From Rubrivivax benzoatilyticus JA2 = ATCC BAA-35 (GTDB lineage Bacteria; Pseudomonadota; Gammaproteobacteria; Burkholderiales; Burkholderiaceae_C), in contig NZ_AEWG01000105.1 in the NCBI RefSeq assembly GCF_000190375.1, forward strand, positions 1 through 64,000: a stretch of 64,000 bases of DNA, read 5' to 3'. Shown here piece after piece: positions 1-10,022 of the stretch. Both the position numbers and the translations under genes were made by a program. The notes below the pieces were generated by a model that saw only the letters and a program-made list of their open reading frames with translations, was not told the origin of the DNA and searched no databases. Position 1 is the first letter of the stretch. Each line of letters begins with the position of its first letter.

Positions 1-1083
1 CGGCGGCGCCACGGCCGCCGCGGGTGTGTCGGCGATGTCGGGCCCCGCGGCCGCGGGCTCTGGGCTGGGCTCCGGCACCGCCGCCGCGCGGGTGCCGGCC
101 AGCGTGTCCACCAGCGCACGCTGCACCGCCTGGTGCACCGCACGCCCGTCGCGGAAACGCACCTCGATCTTCGTCGGGTGCACGTTGACGTCGACGAGTT
201 CGGGCTCGATCTGCAGGAACAGCGCGTAGGCCGGCTGCTTGCTGCCGTGCAGCTGGTCCTCGTAGGCGGCGCGCACGGCGTGCGAGACGAGGCGGTCGCG
301 CACGTAGCGGCCGTTGACGAACAGGTACTGCAGGTCGGTGCGGCTGCGCGCCGCCTCGGGCTGGCCGGCGCGGCCCCACAGCTGCAGCGGCCCGGCGGCG
401 GCCTCCAGCGGCCGGCTGGCGGTGATGAAGTCGCGCCCCAGCACGTCGCCCAGGCGCTGCTCGGCACCGGCGGCGCGCCACTGCGCGACGGCGCGGCCTT
501 CGTGCCAGACGGCGAAACCGACGTCGGGCCGCGCCAGCGCGTGGCGGCGCACGGCATCCAGGGCGTGGGCGAGCTCGGTGGCCTCGCTCTTCAGGAACTT
601 GCGCCGCGCCGGCGTCGAGAAGAACAGCTCGTGCACCTCGACCGTCGTGCCCTGGGCGCGTGCCGCCGGTTGCAGCTCGCCGCTGCGTGCGTCGACACGC
701 CAGCCGTGCGCTGCGTCGGCGCTGCGGCTGGTGATCGCCATCTCGGACACCGACGCGATCGCGGCCAGCGCCTCGCCGCGAAAACCCATCGTGCGCACCG
801 ACTCCAGCTCGCCCAGCGAGCCGATCTTGCTCGTCGCGTGGCGCTTCAGCGCCAGCGGCAGCTCCTCCATCGGGATGCCGCAGCCGTCGTCCTCGACGAC
901 GATGCTGCGCACGCCGCCGGCGGCCAGGCGCACGACGATGGCACGTGCGCCGGCGTCCAGCGCGTTGTCGACCAGCTCGCGCACCACCGAGGCCGGGCGC
1001 TCGACGACCTCGCCGGCGGCGATCTGGCTGACGAGTTCGTCGGGCAGTTCGCGGATCGGACGGCGGGCGGGTGGGGCGGTCAT
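1..1083 (-). CDS. mutL: DNA mismatch repair protein MutL (N-terminal 361 residues; cut by window start)
   Basis: MutL is the ATP-dependent matchmaker that links MutS mismatch recognition to strand incision. The visible part holds the whole GHKL ATPase: catalytic Glu36 and Asn40 in [12 protein letters not shown], the DxGxG motif EDDGCGIP near residues 64-71, ATSKI near 83-87, and GFRGEAL at about 100-106. The MutL-specific NVHPTK segment follows near residue 300. The ATG overlaps the stop of the upstream lipoprotein gene as ATGA, which suggests translational coupling. The C-terminal dimerisation domain lies outside the window. Its partner mutS is elsewhere in this window (37.7-40.3 kb) and not linked to it. 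Confidence 0.97.
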   Translation of the reverse strand, partial: MTAPPARRPIRELPDELVSQIAAGEVVERPASVVRELVDNALDAGARAIVVRLAAGGVRSIVVEDDGCGIPMEELPLALKRHATSKIGSLGELESVRTMGFRGEALAAIASVSEMAITSRSADAAHGWRVDARSGELQPAARAQGTTVEVHELFFSTPARRKFLKSEATELAHALDAVRRHALARPDVGFAVWHEGRAVAQWRAAGAEQRLGDVLGRDFITASRPLEAAAGPLQLWGRAGQPEAARSRTDLQYLFVNGRYVRDRLVSHAVRAAYEDQLHGSKQPAYALFLQIEPELVDVNVHPTKIEVRFRDGRAVHQAVQRALVDTLAGTRAAAVPEPSPEPAAAGPDIADTPAAAVAPP

Positions 1084-1541
1084 CCGCGCGGATTGTAGGC
1101 AGCGGCCCCGGCGCGGCCTTCGGGGCGGCAGTCGCGGCGCAGCAGCTTGAGTGCCAGTTCGGCGCGCAGCGCGTCGACGCGGCTGCGGGTGGCGAACACG
1201 CTCAGCTCGCGGCCGTCGGCCGCGGTGGCGACGAGCTCGAAGCGCCGGGCGCCGTCGCTGGCGCGCAGCTGGGGGTCGGCGCCGGACAGCGGCAGCACGA
1301 AGAGCTCGTCGACACCGAACAGGCGGCGGCGTTCGGCGTGCAGCGTGCAGTCCGGCCGCAGCCGGAAGCGCCAGTCGACCTCCGACGCGGCCGCGGCGGC
1401 GGCTTCGTTGAGGGCCTGCAGCCGGCCGGGCTGGTCGAGGCGGATCAGGTCGGGGGTCGGGGCGTCGGTGTTCGGATAGCCGTCGGTGCAGGCGGCGAGG
1501 GCCAGGGCCAGCGCGGCGGCGGCCAGGAAACGAGTGCGCAT
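1080..1541 (-). CDS. Predicted outer-membrane or periplasmic lipoprotein, function unknown
   Basis: The 153-residue product starts [18 protein letters not shown], a short n-region and hydrophobic core ending in lipobox LAAC with the acylation cysteine at residue 18. The mature part is small, charged and has two further Cys (in RPDCTLHAE and RRDCRPEG) that could form a disulfide. I recognise no domain. Its stop overlaps the mutL start by 4 bases, so it is probably co-transcribed with mutL. A predicted exported protein in front of mutL has no obvious repair role. Confidence 0.75.
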   Translation of the reverse strand: MRTRFLAAAALALALAACTDGYPNTDAPTPDLIRLDQPGRLQALNEAAAAAASEVDWRFRLRPDCTLHAERRRLFGVDELFVLPLSGADPQLRASDGARRFELVATAADGRELSVFATRSRVDALRAELALKLLRRDCRPEGRAGAAAYNPRG

Positions 1542-1582
1542 CGGGAGCTGCCGGGCAAGCGGCAGGGCAGGACGTTCGGACG

Positions 1583-1600
1583 GCCCCGCGAAGGCGGGGC
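1583..1600. terminator. GC hairpin between two small-protein genes, weak terminator candidate
   Basis: Perfect 7-bp stem GCCCCGC / GCGGGGC around a GAAG loop, in the 150-bp gap between the lipoprotein gene and the upstream 118-residue gene. No T-tract follows on either strand, so intrinsic termination is doubtful. The rest of the gap shows nothing I can name. Confidence 0.3.
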
Positions 1601-1691
1601 GGCGGCGTCGGTGCAGCGCCAGGGTCGTGCGCGTGTCCGCGCTCGAGCCTGGGGCTGGCGAGCCGGACCCGGCGGCCCCGCTCGCCGCGTC

Positions 1692-2048
1692 TCAGGCGCG
1701 CGGCGGTTTGAAGCGGCTGTCCTGCGGCGCGTCGGGATGGCGCCGGTCCGGTGGCGGCGGGCTGCGCCGGGCGCCCGTGGCCGGCGGCGCCGGCAGCGGC
1801 GCGGCGTCGGGCAGCCTGTCGGCCGGCGGCAGTTCGCCGCTCCAGGCCGACTGGGCCGGGGTGTCGTCCAGGTGGTGTTCGGCGACCGTGCCTTCGTCGG
1901 GCAGCGCGGCCGGCGCCGCCTGGGTGTCGCCGCCCGGCCCGCCGGCCGCGACGGCGTCGCCCTGCGTCGAGACCCCGGCCCAGGCCAGCGTCAGCACCAG
2001 CAGCAGCGCGAGCAGCCGCCGGACCAGCGGCATGCGGCTCACAGCCAT
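1692..2048 (-). CDS. Small secreted Pro/Ala-rich hypothetical protein
   Basis: The 118-residue product has an N-terminal signal sequence ([16 protein letters not shown]), then a low-complexity Pro/Ala/Asp-rich body and a basic C-terminus with [11 protein letters not shown] recognise no family. The ATG at 2048 overlaps the end of the upstream histidine kinase gene by 10 bases. A second Met five codons later (2033) lies just after the kinase stop and may be the true start. The overlap suggests co-transcription with the kinase. Signal peptide, coding length and position support a real gene, but the composition is also what GC-rich shadow frames produce. Confidence 0.5.
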   Translation of the reverse strand: MAVSRMPLVRRLLALLLVLTLAWAGVSTQGDAVAAGGPGGDTQAAPAALPDEGTVAEHHLDDTPAQSAWSGELPPADRLPDAAPLPAPPATGARRSPPPPDRRHPDAPQDSRFKPPRA

Positions 2049-3835
2049 TGTTTGAGCAGCGCGCGCAGCTGCTCGCGCGTGTAGGGCTTGGACAGGTGCG
2101 CGTCCATGCCGGCGGCCAACGACAGCGCGGCGTCCTCGTCGAAGGCGTTGGCCGTCAGCGCGACGATCGGCACACGCGCCAGCCGCAGCCGCGCCTCACG
2201 CTCGCGGATGCGCTGCGTGGCCTCGTAGCCGTCGAGCACCGGCATCTGGATGTCCATCAGCACCAGGTCGAAGTGCTCGCGGTCGATGGTCTCCAGCGCC
2301 TGCTGGCCGTCCTCGGCCTCGACGACGTCCAGGCCGCAGCTCTTGAGCATCTCGGCGGCGATCAGGCGATTCACCGGGTTGTCCTCGACCAGCAGCACGC
2401 GGCCCTGCAGCGTCGGGGCGGCGTCCAGCGGCATCAGGCCGGAGTCCGGGGCCGCCGCGTTCACGAAACCCGGGTCCGGCCCCGGCGGCAGCGCCAGCGT
2501 GAACGAGAAGCGCGAGCCCCGGCCTTCGACGCTGTCGACCGTGATGCGTCCGCCCATCGCGGCGACGATGCGCTGGCTGATCGACAGCCCCAGCCCGGTG
2601 CCGCCGTGGCTGCGGCTGCGCGTCGCGTCGACCTGCGAGAAGGGCTGGAACAGCTTGGGCACGGCCTGGGCCGGGATGCCGATGCCGGTGTCCGCGACCT
2701 CGAAGCGCACGCCGCACATCCCCGGCGGCGCCGGCGCGCGCGACAGCCGCAGCGTCACGCCGCCGCGTTCGGTGAACTTGATGCCGTTGCCGATCAGGTT
2801 CAGCAGCACCTGCTTGAGCCGCGAGGCGTCGCCGACGACGGCGTCGGGCACGTCGGCCTCGATCTGCAGGTCGACCTTCAGCCCGCGCTGCTCGGCGGTG
2901 GAGCGCAGCAGCGCCGCGGCCGAGGCCGCGACGGCGTGCATCGACATCGGCGTCGGGTCGAGCTTGAGCTTGCCCGACTCGATCGTCGAATGGTCGAGCA
3001 CGTCGTCGATGATGCACAGCAGCGACTCGCCGGAGGCCACCGCGGTGCGCACCAGGGCGCGCTGGCGCTTGTCCAGCGGCGTGTCGCGCATCAGGTCGAG
3101 CGCGCCGAGGATGCCGTTCATCGGCGTGCGCATCTCGTGGCTCATCGTCGCCAGGAACTGCGACTTGGCGATGCTCGCGGCGTCGGCCGCCTGCTTGGCC
3201 CGCTGCAGCGTGGTGTTGACGGCCTCGGCCTCGAGGCCGCGGCGCAGCGACTCGGTGACCGTGGTGCGCAGCTCGCGCGAGGCGTTGAGCATGGCCAGGC
3301 CGTACAGCGGCGCGATCGCCGCCAGCGCCGCCGAGCGCACCGGGTCCAGCACCAGGCTGACGACGACGATCGAGCCGACCTGCAGCAGCGTCAGCCAGGT
3401 GAACGAACGCCCGGCCATGGCCATGAACTGCGCCGAGTAGGCGATCGAGCCGCAGACCATCACCAGGTACAGCGTGCGTGCGGTCTCGTCGAGCGCCGGA
3501 TAGACGGTGAAGGTGCAGAGCGCCCACATCAGCCCGACGGCGGCCGCCGAGACGTCGAGCCATTGCACGACGCGGGCCGTCTCGGCGTCGCTGCGCGGCG
3601 GCTCGCTGGCGTGGCGCCGCGCCAGCTGCAGGCGCATCAGCGCCGCGACGCCGCCGACGGCCGCCGCCACGCCACCGGCCAGCGGCCGCCCGCCCAGCCA
3701 GCCGAGCAGCACGACGAGCGCCATCGCCGCCAGCAGCATCCAGATGCTGCGGGTGGCGTTGCGCAGCGCCGTGTGCAGCAGCCTGCGACGAACGGCGCTG
3801 TCGATGTCCGTCGACGGCTGATCCTCGTTACCCAT
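2039..3835 (-). CDS. Membrane-bound hybrid sensor histidine kinase with C-terminal receiver domain
   Basis: 598 residues starting at [10 protein letters not shown]; the frame stays open upstream but that part lies opposite the DedA gene. Residues about 30-180 hold some six hydrophobic segments, a membrane sensor without a recognisable periplasmic domain. HisKA follows with phospho-acceptor His233 in [11 protein letters not shown]. The HATPase domain has the N box (NLIGNGIKF), G1 (DTGIGIP) and G2 (GTGLGLSI). The C-terminal receiver has acidic residues in LLVEDN, phospho-acceptor Asp528 in LVLMDIQMP, and conserved Lys in SKPY. No output or HPt domain is present, so an HPt protein elsewhere is expected. 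The divergent neighbour is a DedA gene; the signal sensed cannot be read from sequence. Confidence 0.92.
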   Translation of the reverse strand: MGNEDQPSTDIDSAVRRRLLHTALRNATRSIWMLLAAMALVVLLGWLGGRPLAGGVAAAVGGVAALMRLQLARRHASEPPRSDAETARVVQWLDVSAAAVGLMWALCTFTVYPALDETARTLYLVMVCGSIAYSAQFMAMAGRSFTWLTLLQVGSIVVVSLVLDPVRSAALAAIAPLYGLAMLNASRELRTTVTESLRRGLEAEAVNTTLQRAKQAADAASIAKSQFLATMSHEMRTPMNGILGALDLMRDTPLDKRQRALVRTAVASGESLLCIIDDVLDHSTIESGKLKLDPTPMSMHAVAASAAALLRSTAEQRGLKVDLQIEADVPDAVVGDASRLKQVLLNLIGNGIKFTERGGVTLRLSRAPAPPGMCGVRFEVADTGIGIPAQAVPKLFQPFSQVDATRSRSHGGTGLGLSISQRIVAAMGGRITVDSVEGRGSRFSFTLALPPGPDPGFVNAAAPDSGLMPLDAAPTLQGRVLLVEDNPVNRLIAAEMLKSCGLDVVEAEDGQQALETIDREHFDLVLMDIQMPVLDGYEATQRIREREARLRLARVPIVALTANAFDEDAALSLAAGMDAHLSKPYTREQLRALLKQWL

Positions 3836-3874
3836 CCGGCAGCGAGCATAACCAGCCGTTGATAATCCGGTGCC

Positions 3875-4525
3875 ATGGAAGTTGTGCAATGGTTGGTCGA
3901 CTTCATCCTTCACGTCGACGTGCACCTGGCGGCGTTCGTGCAGGCCTACGGAGCGTGGGTGTACGCGCTGCTGTTCGCGATCATCTTCGTGGAGACCGGC
4001 GTCGTCGTGATGCCGTTCCTGCCCGGTGACTCGCTGCTGTTCGTCGTCGGCGCCCTCTGCGGCGCCGGGGTCATGAACCTGCCGCTGGCGATGGGGCTGC
4101 TGATCGCCGCGGCGGTGCTGGGCAACCAGTGCAACTACACGATCGGCCGCTTCGTCGGGCCGCGGGTCTTCGGCTGGAACGAGTCGCGCTTCTTCAACCG
4201 CAGCGCGTTCGACCGCACGCATGCGTTTTACGAACGTTACGGCGGCTTCACGCTGATCGCCGGCCGCTTCATGCCCTTCGTGCGGACCTTCGCGCCCTTC
4301 GTCGCCGGCGTGGCGCAGATGTCGCGCAGCAAGTTCACGCTGTTCGACGTCAGCGGCGCGCTGCTGTGGGTCGGCGGGCTGACGACGGCCGGCTACCTGT
4401 TCGGCAACCTGCCCTGGGTGAAGGACAACCTCAGCACCATCATCTGGGCGATGATCCTCGTGCCCGGCCTGTTCGTGCTCTACGGCGCCTGGAAGTCGCG
4501 GCGCGCCGCGCCCGGCGCGGCCTGA
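3875..4525 (+). CDS. DedA family membrane protein (SNARE-associated / VTT domain)
   Basis: 216 residues, inner membrane. It carries the DedA hallmarks: [17 protein letters not shown] near residues 40-56, the [11 protein letters not shown] segment, and the amphipathic [14 protein letters not shown] motif with the essential Arg near residue 145. Family members (E. coli YqjA, YghB) act in membrane homeostasis, and some are undecaprenyl-phosphate or phospholipid transporters. It is divergent from the hybrid kinase with a 39-base gap and converges on amiC with a one-base gap. The ATG at 3875 fits the family N-terminus. Confidence 0.93.
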   Translation: MEVVQWLVDFILHVDVHLAAFVQAYGAWVYALLFAIIFVETGVVVMPFLPGDSLLFVVGALCGAGVMNLPLAMGLLIAAAVLGNQCNYTIGRFVGPRVFGWNESRFFNRSAFDRTHAFYERYGGFTLIAGRFMPFVRTFAPFVAGVAQMSRSKFTLFDVSGALLWVGGLTTAGYLFGNLPWVKDNLSTIIWAMILVPGLFVLYGAWKSRRAAPGAA

Positions 4526-4526
4526 A

Positions 4527-5873
4527 TCAGAGCGAACGCTGCCGCGCCAGCGGCGGGTTCTTCGCGAAGTAGCGGCGGATGCCGGTGGCCAGCGCGTCGA
4601 CGAGGCGCGCGCGGTAGCCGGCGTCGCGCAGCAGACCTTCCTCCTCCGGGTTCGAGATGAACGCCGTCTCGACCAGGATCGACGGGATGTCGGGGGCCTT
4701 CAGCACCGCGAAGCCGGCCTGCTCGACGTCCTTCTTGTGCAGGCGGCCGACGCGGTCCAGCCGCGACAGCACCTCGCGGCCGAGCTTCAGGCTGTCCTTG
4801 ATCTGCGCCGTCGTGCTCATGTCCAGCAGCGCCTGACGCACCTGGGCGTCGCGCACGGAGGCGACGTTGACGCCGCCGACGCGGTCGGCCGCGTTCTCGC
4901 GCTGCGCCATCCAGCGTGCCGCGGTGCTGGACGCGCCCTTGGTCGACAGCGCGAAGACGCTCGCGCCGCGCGCCTCGGGGCGCATGAAGGCGTCGGCATG
5001 GATCGAGACGAACAGGTCCGCCTGCACGCGCCGCGCCTTGCGCACGCGCTCGTGCAGCGGCACGAAGAAGTCGGCGTCGCGCGTCATCATCACGCGCATG
5101 CCGGGCACGGCGTTGAGCTTGTCGCGCAGCGCCAGGCCGACGGCGAGCACGACGTCCTTCTCGCGCAGCCCGGTCGGGCCGATCGCGCCCGGGTCCTCGC
5201 CGCCGTGGCCGGGGTCCAGCGCGACGATGATCAGGCGGTCGACGCGGCGGCGTTCGGCGTCGGTCGGCGGCGCCTCCTTCTCGGGGGCGGGGGTCTGCAG
5301 CGGCGGCACCGGCGCCGGCGGCCGGCTCGGCGTCGGCTGCGGCAGGCCGGGTTTGTCGACGCGGGCGATCAGTTCGCCCAACGCGTCTTCCACCGCCTTG
5401 GCCGCGTCGCGCTCGGCGGACTCCTTCTCGCGGATCAGCGCCAGCAGCGGGTCGGTCTCGGCCTTGGGGTAGAGGTCGAAGACCAGCCGGTGCTGGTAGG
5501 CCGCCACCGGGGCGAGCGTGAACTGCTGCGGCGCCACCGTCTGCTTCAGGTCGAGCACCAGACGCACCACCCGCGCCTGGAACTGGCCGACACGCACGCC
5601 GGCGATGTACGGGTCGTCGGGGCGGATCTTGCCGACGATGTCGCGCAGCAGCGGGCTGAGCTCCAGGCCCTCGAGGTCGATGACCAGGCGCTCGGGCGCC
5701 TCGGTGACGAAGTGGCGCGCCACCAGCGGGCCGTCGGACTCGATCGTCAGCCGGGTGTAGTCGGCCGCCGGCCAGACGCGCACCGCGACGATGCCGGCGC
5801 CCCAGGCGATGCCGGGGGCCGTCAGCAGCAGCACGAGCTGCCCGGCGCCGGCGACCAGGCGGCGGCGCCTCAT
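4527..5873 (-). CDS. amiC: N-acetylmuramoyl-L-alanine amidase AmiC
   Basis: A periplasmic zinc amidase that cleaves the peptide from glycan during septum splitting. The start MRRRRLVAG gives a signal peptide ([14 protein letters not shown]) and 448 residues. An N-terminal AMIN domain (about 30-135, for septal targeting) precedes a Pro-rich linker and the Amidase_3 domain. Visible zinc and catalytic residues: His in [12 protein letters not shown], Glu in LREKDVVL, His in SIHADAF and the C-terminal Glu in [10 protein letters not shown]. The start overlaps the end of tsaE by 4 bases. tsaE-amiC(-mutL) is a common proteobacterial order, here with a kinase and small genes between amiC and mutL. Confidence 0.95.
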   Translation of the reverse strand: MRRRRLVAGAGQLVLLLTAPGIAWGAGIVAVRVWPAADYTRLTIESDGPLVARHFVTEAPERLVIDLEGLELSPLLRDIVGKIRPDDPYIAGVRVGQFQARVVRLVLDLKQTVAPQQFTLAPVAAYQHRLVFDLYPKAETDPLLALIREKESAERDAAKAVEDALGELIARVDKPGLPQPTPSRPPAPVPPLQTPAPEKEAPPTDAERRRVDRLIIVALDPGHGGEDPGAIGPTGLREKDVVLAVGLALRDKLNAVPGMRVMMTRDADFFVPLHERVRKARRVQADLFVSIHADAFMRPEARGASVFALSTKGASSTAARWMAQRENAADRVGGVNVASVRDAQVRQALLDMSTTAQIKDSLKLGREVLSRLDRVGRLHKKDVEQAGFAVLKAPDIPSILVETAFISNPEEEGLLRDAGYRARLVDALATGIRRYFAKNPPLARQRSL

Positions 5874-6355
5874 GCGAGCAGCGCGCGCCCGCGCGCGGTG
5901 CAGGCCTCGACGGTGACGAGGCGGCGTTCGTCGTCCTGCGGCGCGATCGCCAGCCGCAGGTCGGGCGGCGGCAGCACCGCACGCGCCTTCTCGGGCCACT
6001 CGGCGATCTTCAGCCCGGGGCGGGCGAAGACGTCGCGGAACCCGGCGTCCTCCCACTCGCGCGGGTCGTCGAAGCGGTAGAAGTCGAAGTGCGAGACCGC
6101 CAGCCCGTCCGGCAGGACGTAGGGCTCGACGACGGCGTAGGTGGGGCTCTTGATGCGCCCGGCGACGCCCAGCGCACGCAGCAGCTGGCGCACGAAGGTG
6201 GTCTTGCCGGCGCCGAGCGGGCCGTCGAGTTCGAGGTAGGCGTCGCGGAGTTCGGGCCGCGCGGCGAGCGCGGCGGCCCAGGCGGCACAAGCGGCCTCGT
6301 CGGGCCAGGTGACGAGGCGGCTCTCTAGAATCGTCGGATGCGAACCGAACGACAC
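5870..6355 (-). CDS. tsaE: tRNA threonylcarbamoyladenosine biosynthesis protein TsaE
   Basis: The ATPase partner of TsaB/TsaD in t6A37 tRNA modification. Walker A is GPLGAGKTTF; the family signatures SPTYAVVEPY, HFDFYRFDDPREWEDAGF and the WPEKA block follow. No ATG, GTG or TTG occurs between the frame's GTG at 6355 and the Walker motif. That GTG has GGAGG about ten bases upstream, so I take it as the start (161 residues, normal length). An ATG at 6400 is a less likely alternative. The coding start overlaps the divergent queG start by 18 bases, so the two promoters must lie inside each other's coding sequences. Confidence 0.93.
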   Translation of the reverse strand: MSFGSHPTILESRLVTWPDEAACAAWAAALAARPELRDAYLELDGPLGAGKTTFVRQLLRALGVAGRIKSPTYAVVEPYVLPDGLAVSHFDFYRFDDPREWEDAGFRDVFARPGLKIAEWPEKARAVLPPPDLRLAIAPQDDERRLVTVEACTARGRALLA

Positions 6356-7498
6356 GTCGACGGGCCCTCCGTGCTCGCACGACTGCGGATCTGGGCGCAT
6401 GAGGCGGGATTCTCCCAGATCGGCGTGGCCGACATCGACCTGGCCTCGGCCGAGCCGGGCCTGCTCGCCTGGCTGGAGGCCGGCTTCCACGGTTCGATGG
6501 CCTACATGGCCGCCCACGGCCTGAAGCGTGCGCGCCCGGCCGAGCTGGTGCCGGGCACGGTGCGCGTGATCACCGCGCGCATGGACTACCTGCCGCGCGA
6601 CCTGGCCCAGGACTGGCGCGAGGCCGAGCAGCGCCGGCTGGCGGCGCCCGGCGAGGCGGTGATCTCGGTCTACGCCCGCGGCCGCGACTATCACAAGGTG
6701 CTGCGCACGCGGCTGCAGCGCCTGGCCGACCGGCTGGCAGCCGAGATCGGGCCTTTCGGCCACCGCGTCTTCGTCGATTCGGCGCCGGTGCTGGAGGTCG
6801 AGCTCGCCTCGCGCAGCGGCATCGGCTGGCGCGGCAAGCACACGCTGACGCTGTCGCGCGAAGCCGGCTCCACCTTCTTCCTCGGCGAGATCTACGTCGA
6901 TCTGGCGCTGCCGGTCACCGCGCCCGAGGCGCCGCACTGCGGCAGCTGCACGGCCTGCCTGGACGCCTGCCCGACGCGGGCCATCGTCGCGCCATGGCGC
7001 GTCGACGCACGGCGCTGCATCAGCTACCTGACGATCGAGACCGACGACCCCGTTCCCGTCGAGCTGCGGCCGGCGCTCGGCCAGCGCATCTACGGCTGCG
7101 ACGACTGCCAGACGGCCTGCCCGTGGAACAAGTACGCGCGCCGCGCGTCCTTGCCCGACTTCGACTGGCGCGCCGACCTCGCGGCGCCGACGCTGCTGTC
7201 GCTGTGGTCCTGGGGCGAGGCCGACTTCCTGAAGCGCACCGAAGGCAGCCCGATCCGCCGCATCGGCTGGCGACGCTGGCGGCGCAACCTGGCGGTGGCC
7301 GCCGGCAACAGCCTGCGTGTGGCCGACGACCCGGTGCTGGCCGCGGCGCTGGCCACCGGGCGCGACGCCGCCGGCGAAATCGTCGCCGAGCACGTCGACT
7401 GGGCGCTGGCTCAGCGCAGCGCGGCCAGCGCCGCCAGCGCCAGCGGCAGCCCGGCCATCGCGACCAGCGTCGACAGCGTCACCAGGCCGGCGACGTAG
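6338..7498 (+). CDS. queG: Epoxyqueuosine reductase QueG
   Basis: Cobalamin-dependent, iron-sulfur enzyme for the last step of queuosine synthesis in tRNA. DUF1730-type N-terminal region, then two [4Fe-4S] clusters: CGSCTACLDACP near residue 205 and CDDCQTACPWN near 255, with YLTIE between them. The family normally ends near the EHVDWALAQ block (residue about 355); here the frame runs on about 30 residues of Ser/Ala before the stop. That tail overlaps the 3' end of the convergent AEC transporter gene by 88 bases. A TAGAAT hexamer at 6325-6330 would place transcription start close to the ATG, so the mRNA may be nearly leaderless; this is inference. The cofactor fits with the B12 operon in this window. 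Confidence 0.93.
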   Translation: MRTERHVDGPSVLARLRIWAHEAGFSQIGVADIDLASAEPGLLAWLEAGFHGSMAYMAAHGLKRARPAELVPGTVRVITARMDYLPRDLAQDWREAEQRRLAAPGEAVISVYARGRDYHKVLRTRLQRLADRLAAEIGPFGHRVFVDSAPVLEVELASRSGIGWRGKHTLTLSREAGSTFFLGEIYVDLALPVTAPEAPHCGSCTACLDACPTRAIVAPWRVDARRCISYLTIETDDPVPVELRPALGQRIYGCDDCQTACPWNKYARRASLPDFDWRADLAAPTLLSLWSWGEADFLKRTEGSPIRRIGWRRWRRNLAVAAGNSLRVADDPVLAAALATGRDAAGEIVAEHVDWALAQRSAASAASASGSPAIATSVDSVTRPAT

Positions 7499-8313
7499 CC
7501 GCCGTGCCCGCCCATGCGCGTGGCCAGCACGTAGGCGCTGGACGCGGTGGGCAGCGCGGCGAAGGCGACCACCGTCGCCTGCTGGCCCGGCGGCAGGTCC
7601 AGCCCGATGACGATCGCCAGCGCCAGCGCCGGCAGCGCCAGGTGGCGGATCGCCAGCAGCGCGGCGGCGAGCTTCGGCCCTTCGCGCAGGGCGCCGAACT
7701 GCAGCCCGGCGCCGACGGCCATCAGCCCGATCGGCACCGCCGCCGAACCGACACGCCCCAGCGCGCCGGACAGCAGCTCGGGCAGCCGCAATCCCAGCAG
7801 GTTGAACACCAGCCCCGAGGCGGTGGCCAGGATCAGCGGGTTGCGCAGCAGCTCGCGTGCGTAGCCGTGGCCGCCGTGGCGCGCCAGCGGCCAGACCGCG
7901 GCGATGTTGCACAGCGGCACGCACAGCGAGATCAGCAGCGCCGTCCAGGCCACGCCGTCGGCGCCGGCGATGCGTGCCGCGACCGCCAGGCCGACGTAGG
8001 AGTTGAAGCGGAACGCCGTCTGCGCGCCCGAGGCGTGCAGCCGCGCGTCCACGCCCGGCGCATGCGCCAGCGCGTAGGCCAGCACGACGCCGGCGGCGAC
8101 GATGGCCAGCCCGCTGCCGGCCAGCGGCAGCATCGCGCCCAGCGACAGCGGCTCGCGCACGATGCTGCCGAACAGCAGCGCCGGGAACAGCACGTAGTAG
8201 ACGAGGCGCTCGGCACCGTCCCAGACGCCGCGCCCCAGCGGCGTGTGGCGGCAGATCAGGTAGCCGGCGACGATCAGCAGGAAATCGGGGGCGAGCAGCA
8301 GCAGGTCGGGCAT
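7411..8313 (-). CDS. AEC family transporter (auxin efflux carrier-like permease)
   Basis: 300 residues, start [11 protein letters not shown]. About ten hydrophobic segments in two inverted halves, as in the AEC/BART superfamily. Family features include the [11 protein letters not shown] region (first half), an [18 protein letters not shown] block (second half) and [13 protein letters not shown]. Bacterial members carry malonate, malate or other dicarboxylates; the substrate cannot be read from sequence. The 3' end overlaps queG by 88 bases. It is divergent from the chalcone-isomerase-like gene, with an 84-base gap holding both promoters. Confidence 0.85.
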   Translation of the reverse strand: MPDLLLLAPDFLLIVAGYLICRHTPLGRGVWDGAERLVYYVLFPALLFGSIVREPLSLGAMLPLAGSGLAIVAAGVVLAYALAHAPGVDARLHASGAQTAFRFNSYVGLAVAARIAGADGVAWTALLISLCVPLCNIAAVWPLARHGGHGYARELLRNPLILATASGLVFNLLGLRLPELLSGALGRVGSAAVPIGLMAVGAGLQFGALREGPKLAAALLAIRHLALPALALAIVIGLDLPPGQQATVVAFAALPTASSAYVLATRMGGHGGYVAGLVTLSTLVAMAGLPLALAALAALR

Positions 8314-8397
8314 CGGAGGCGCAGTGTGCCAGCGCCCCGGTCGGCGGCGGGACTTGCCGCGGCGTTGTACAAAGGGCCGATGATTCCCCGGACGACG

Positions 8398-8994
8398 ATG
8401 AACGAACAACGCCGCCTTCTGCTCGCCGCCGCCGCCGCTGGCGGCCTGCTGCTCGTGCGACCGGCTGCTGCGCAGCTGACGATCGCCGGCCAGACCTTCC
8501 CGGCGACGATGCACGTCGGCGGGGCCGACCTCGTGCTCAACGGCGTCGGCACGCGCTCGGTGGCCTGGATCGACGGCTATGCCGCAGGGCTCTACCTGAG
8601 CCGCCGCGCGAGCACCGTGCCCGAGGTGCTGGCCGCGCCCGGCGCCAAGCGCATCCAGCTGCGCATGCTGCAGACCGCGCCGGCCAAGGAGTTCGTCAAG
8701 GCCATCGACAAGGGCTTCCGGCGCAACACGCCGCCGGCCGAGCAGCCGGCGCTGGCCCAGCGCCAGGCGGACTTCAACGCCCAGGTGCTGGCCACCGGCC
8801 AGGTCAAGAAGGGCGACGTCGTGAACCTGGACTACCTGCCCGGGCGTGGCCTCGTGTTCTCGATGAACGGCAGAGCCGGGGGGGCCGACCTGCCCGGCGA
8901 GGACCTGTACGCCGCGGTGTTGCGGATCTTTCTCGGTGTTCGCCCCGTGGACGAGCGGCTGAAGGCCGGATTGCTCGGACAGCCGCCGCGTTGA
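8398..8994 (+). CDS. Exported chalcone isomerase-like protein
   Basis: 198 residues from the ATG at 8398; a second in-frame ATG lies 18 bases upstream. The N-terminus [19 protein letters not shown] ending AAAQ is a signal peptide. The mature part fits the bacterial chalcone-isomerase-like family: [23 protein letters not shown]-like segment, IQLRMLQ, and the [13 protein letters not shown]-like C-terminus. Bacterial members are periplasmic and mostly uncharacterised; true flavonoid isomerase activity should not be assumed. Its stop lies next to the next gene's region, and the Bug receptor start is 59 bases downstream in the same direction. Confidence 0.8.
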   Translation: MNEQRRLLLAAAAAGGLLLVRPAAAQLTIAGQTFPATMHVGGADLVLNGVGTRSVAWIDGYAAGLYLSRRASTVPEVLAAPGAKRIQLRMLQTAPAKEFVKAIDKGFRRNTPPAEQPALAQRQADFNAQVLATGQVKKGDVVNLDYLPGRGLVFSMNGRAGGADLPGEDLYAAVLRIFLGVRPVDERLKAGLLGQPPR

Positions 8995-9053
8995 TCACCC
9001 ACAATCGGCCGCAGACCCCGTTCCCACCCAACCGACGAATGGAGACTGCCCGC

Positions 9054-10022
9054 ATGAAGAGAAGAACGCTGTCCGCGCTGTTCCTGGCCTGCCTGGCCGC
9101 ACCGCTGGCTGCCTGGGCCCAGGGCTATCCGGCCAAGCCGGTCAAGCTGGTCGTGCCGTTCGCGCCCGGCGGCACGACGGACATCATCGCGCGCACCGTG
9201 GCCGACAAGATCACGCCGGCGCTGGGCCAGACCATGGTCGTCGAGAACAAGGCCGGCGGCGGCGGCATCATCGGCGCCAACGACACCGCGAAGGCCCAGC
9301 CCGACGGCTACGCGCTGGGCGTGGCCACCGTGTCCTCGGTGGCCTCGAATCCGGCGATCAACCCGAAGGTGCCGTACAACCCGCTGACCGACTTCACGCC
9401 GATCATCAACATCGCGGCCACGCCCAACGTCATCGTCGTGCACCCGAGCTTCCCGGCGCGTGACTACAAGGGATTTCTCGCCGAGCTGAAGAAGAACCCG
9501 GGCAAGTACAGCTACTCGAGCTCGGGCACCGGCGGCATCGGCCACCTGCAGACCGAACTGTTCAAGAGCCTTGCCGGCGTCTTCATCACCCACATCCCGT
9601 ACCGCGGCGCCGGCCCGGCGCTCAACGACACGGTGGCCGGGCAGGTGCAGATCATGTTCGACAACCTGCCGTCGGCGCTGCCGTTCATCAAGGACGGCCG
9701 GCTGATCGCGATCGTCGTCGCGGCGCCGCAGCGCCTGGCAGTGCTGCCCAACGTGCCGACCTTCAAGGAAGTCGGCCTGGAGCCGGTGAACCGCATGGCC
9801 TTCTACGGCGTCTACGGGCCGAAGAACCTGCCCAAGGAGGTCGTCGACAAGATCCACGCCGCGGTGAAGACGACCGTGATGCTGCCCGAGGTGAAGAAGC
9901 GCATCGAGGACACCGGCTCGCTGATCGTCGCCAACAGCCCGAAGGAGTTCGGCGATCAGATCAAGGCCGAGTACGAGGTCTACAAGAAGGTCGTGCAGTC
10001 GGCCAAGCTGACGCTGGAGTGA
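9054..10022 (+). CDS. Bug/TctC family tripartite tricarboxylate transporter receptor
   Basis: 322 residues. I chose the ATG at 9054 because it follows GGAGA at 9041 and opens a clear signal peptide ([23 protein letters not shown]). Bug hallmarks: [46 protein letters not shown] and [14 protein letters not shown]. These periplasmic proteins bind carboxylates or aromatics and are hugely expanded in Burkholderiales, most without membrane partners. None is next to this one. Its TGA overlaps the GTG start of xerD. Confidence 0.95.
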   Translation: MKRRTLSALFLACLAAPLAAWAQGYPAKPVKLVVPFAPGGTTDIIARTVADKITPALGQTMVVENKAGGGGIIGANDTAKAQPDGYALGVATVSSVASNPAINPKVPYNPLTDFTPIINIAATPNVIVVHPSFPARDYKGFLAELKKNPGKYSYSSSGTGGIGHLQTELFKSLAGVFITHIPYRGAGPALNDTVAGQVQIMFDNLPSALPFIKDGRLIAIVVAAPQRLAVLPNVPTFKEVGLEPVNRMAFYGVYGPKNLPKEVVDKIHAAVKTTVMLPEVKKRIEDTGSLIVANSPKEFGDQIKAEYEVYKKVVQSAKLTLE

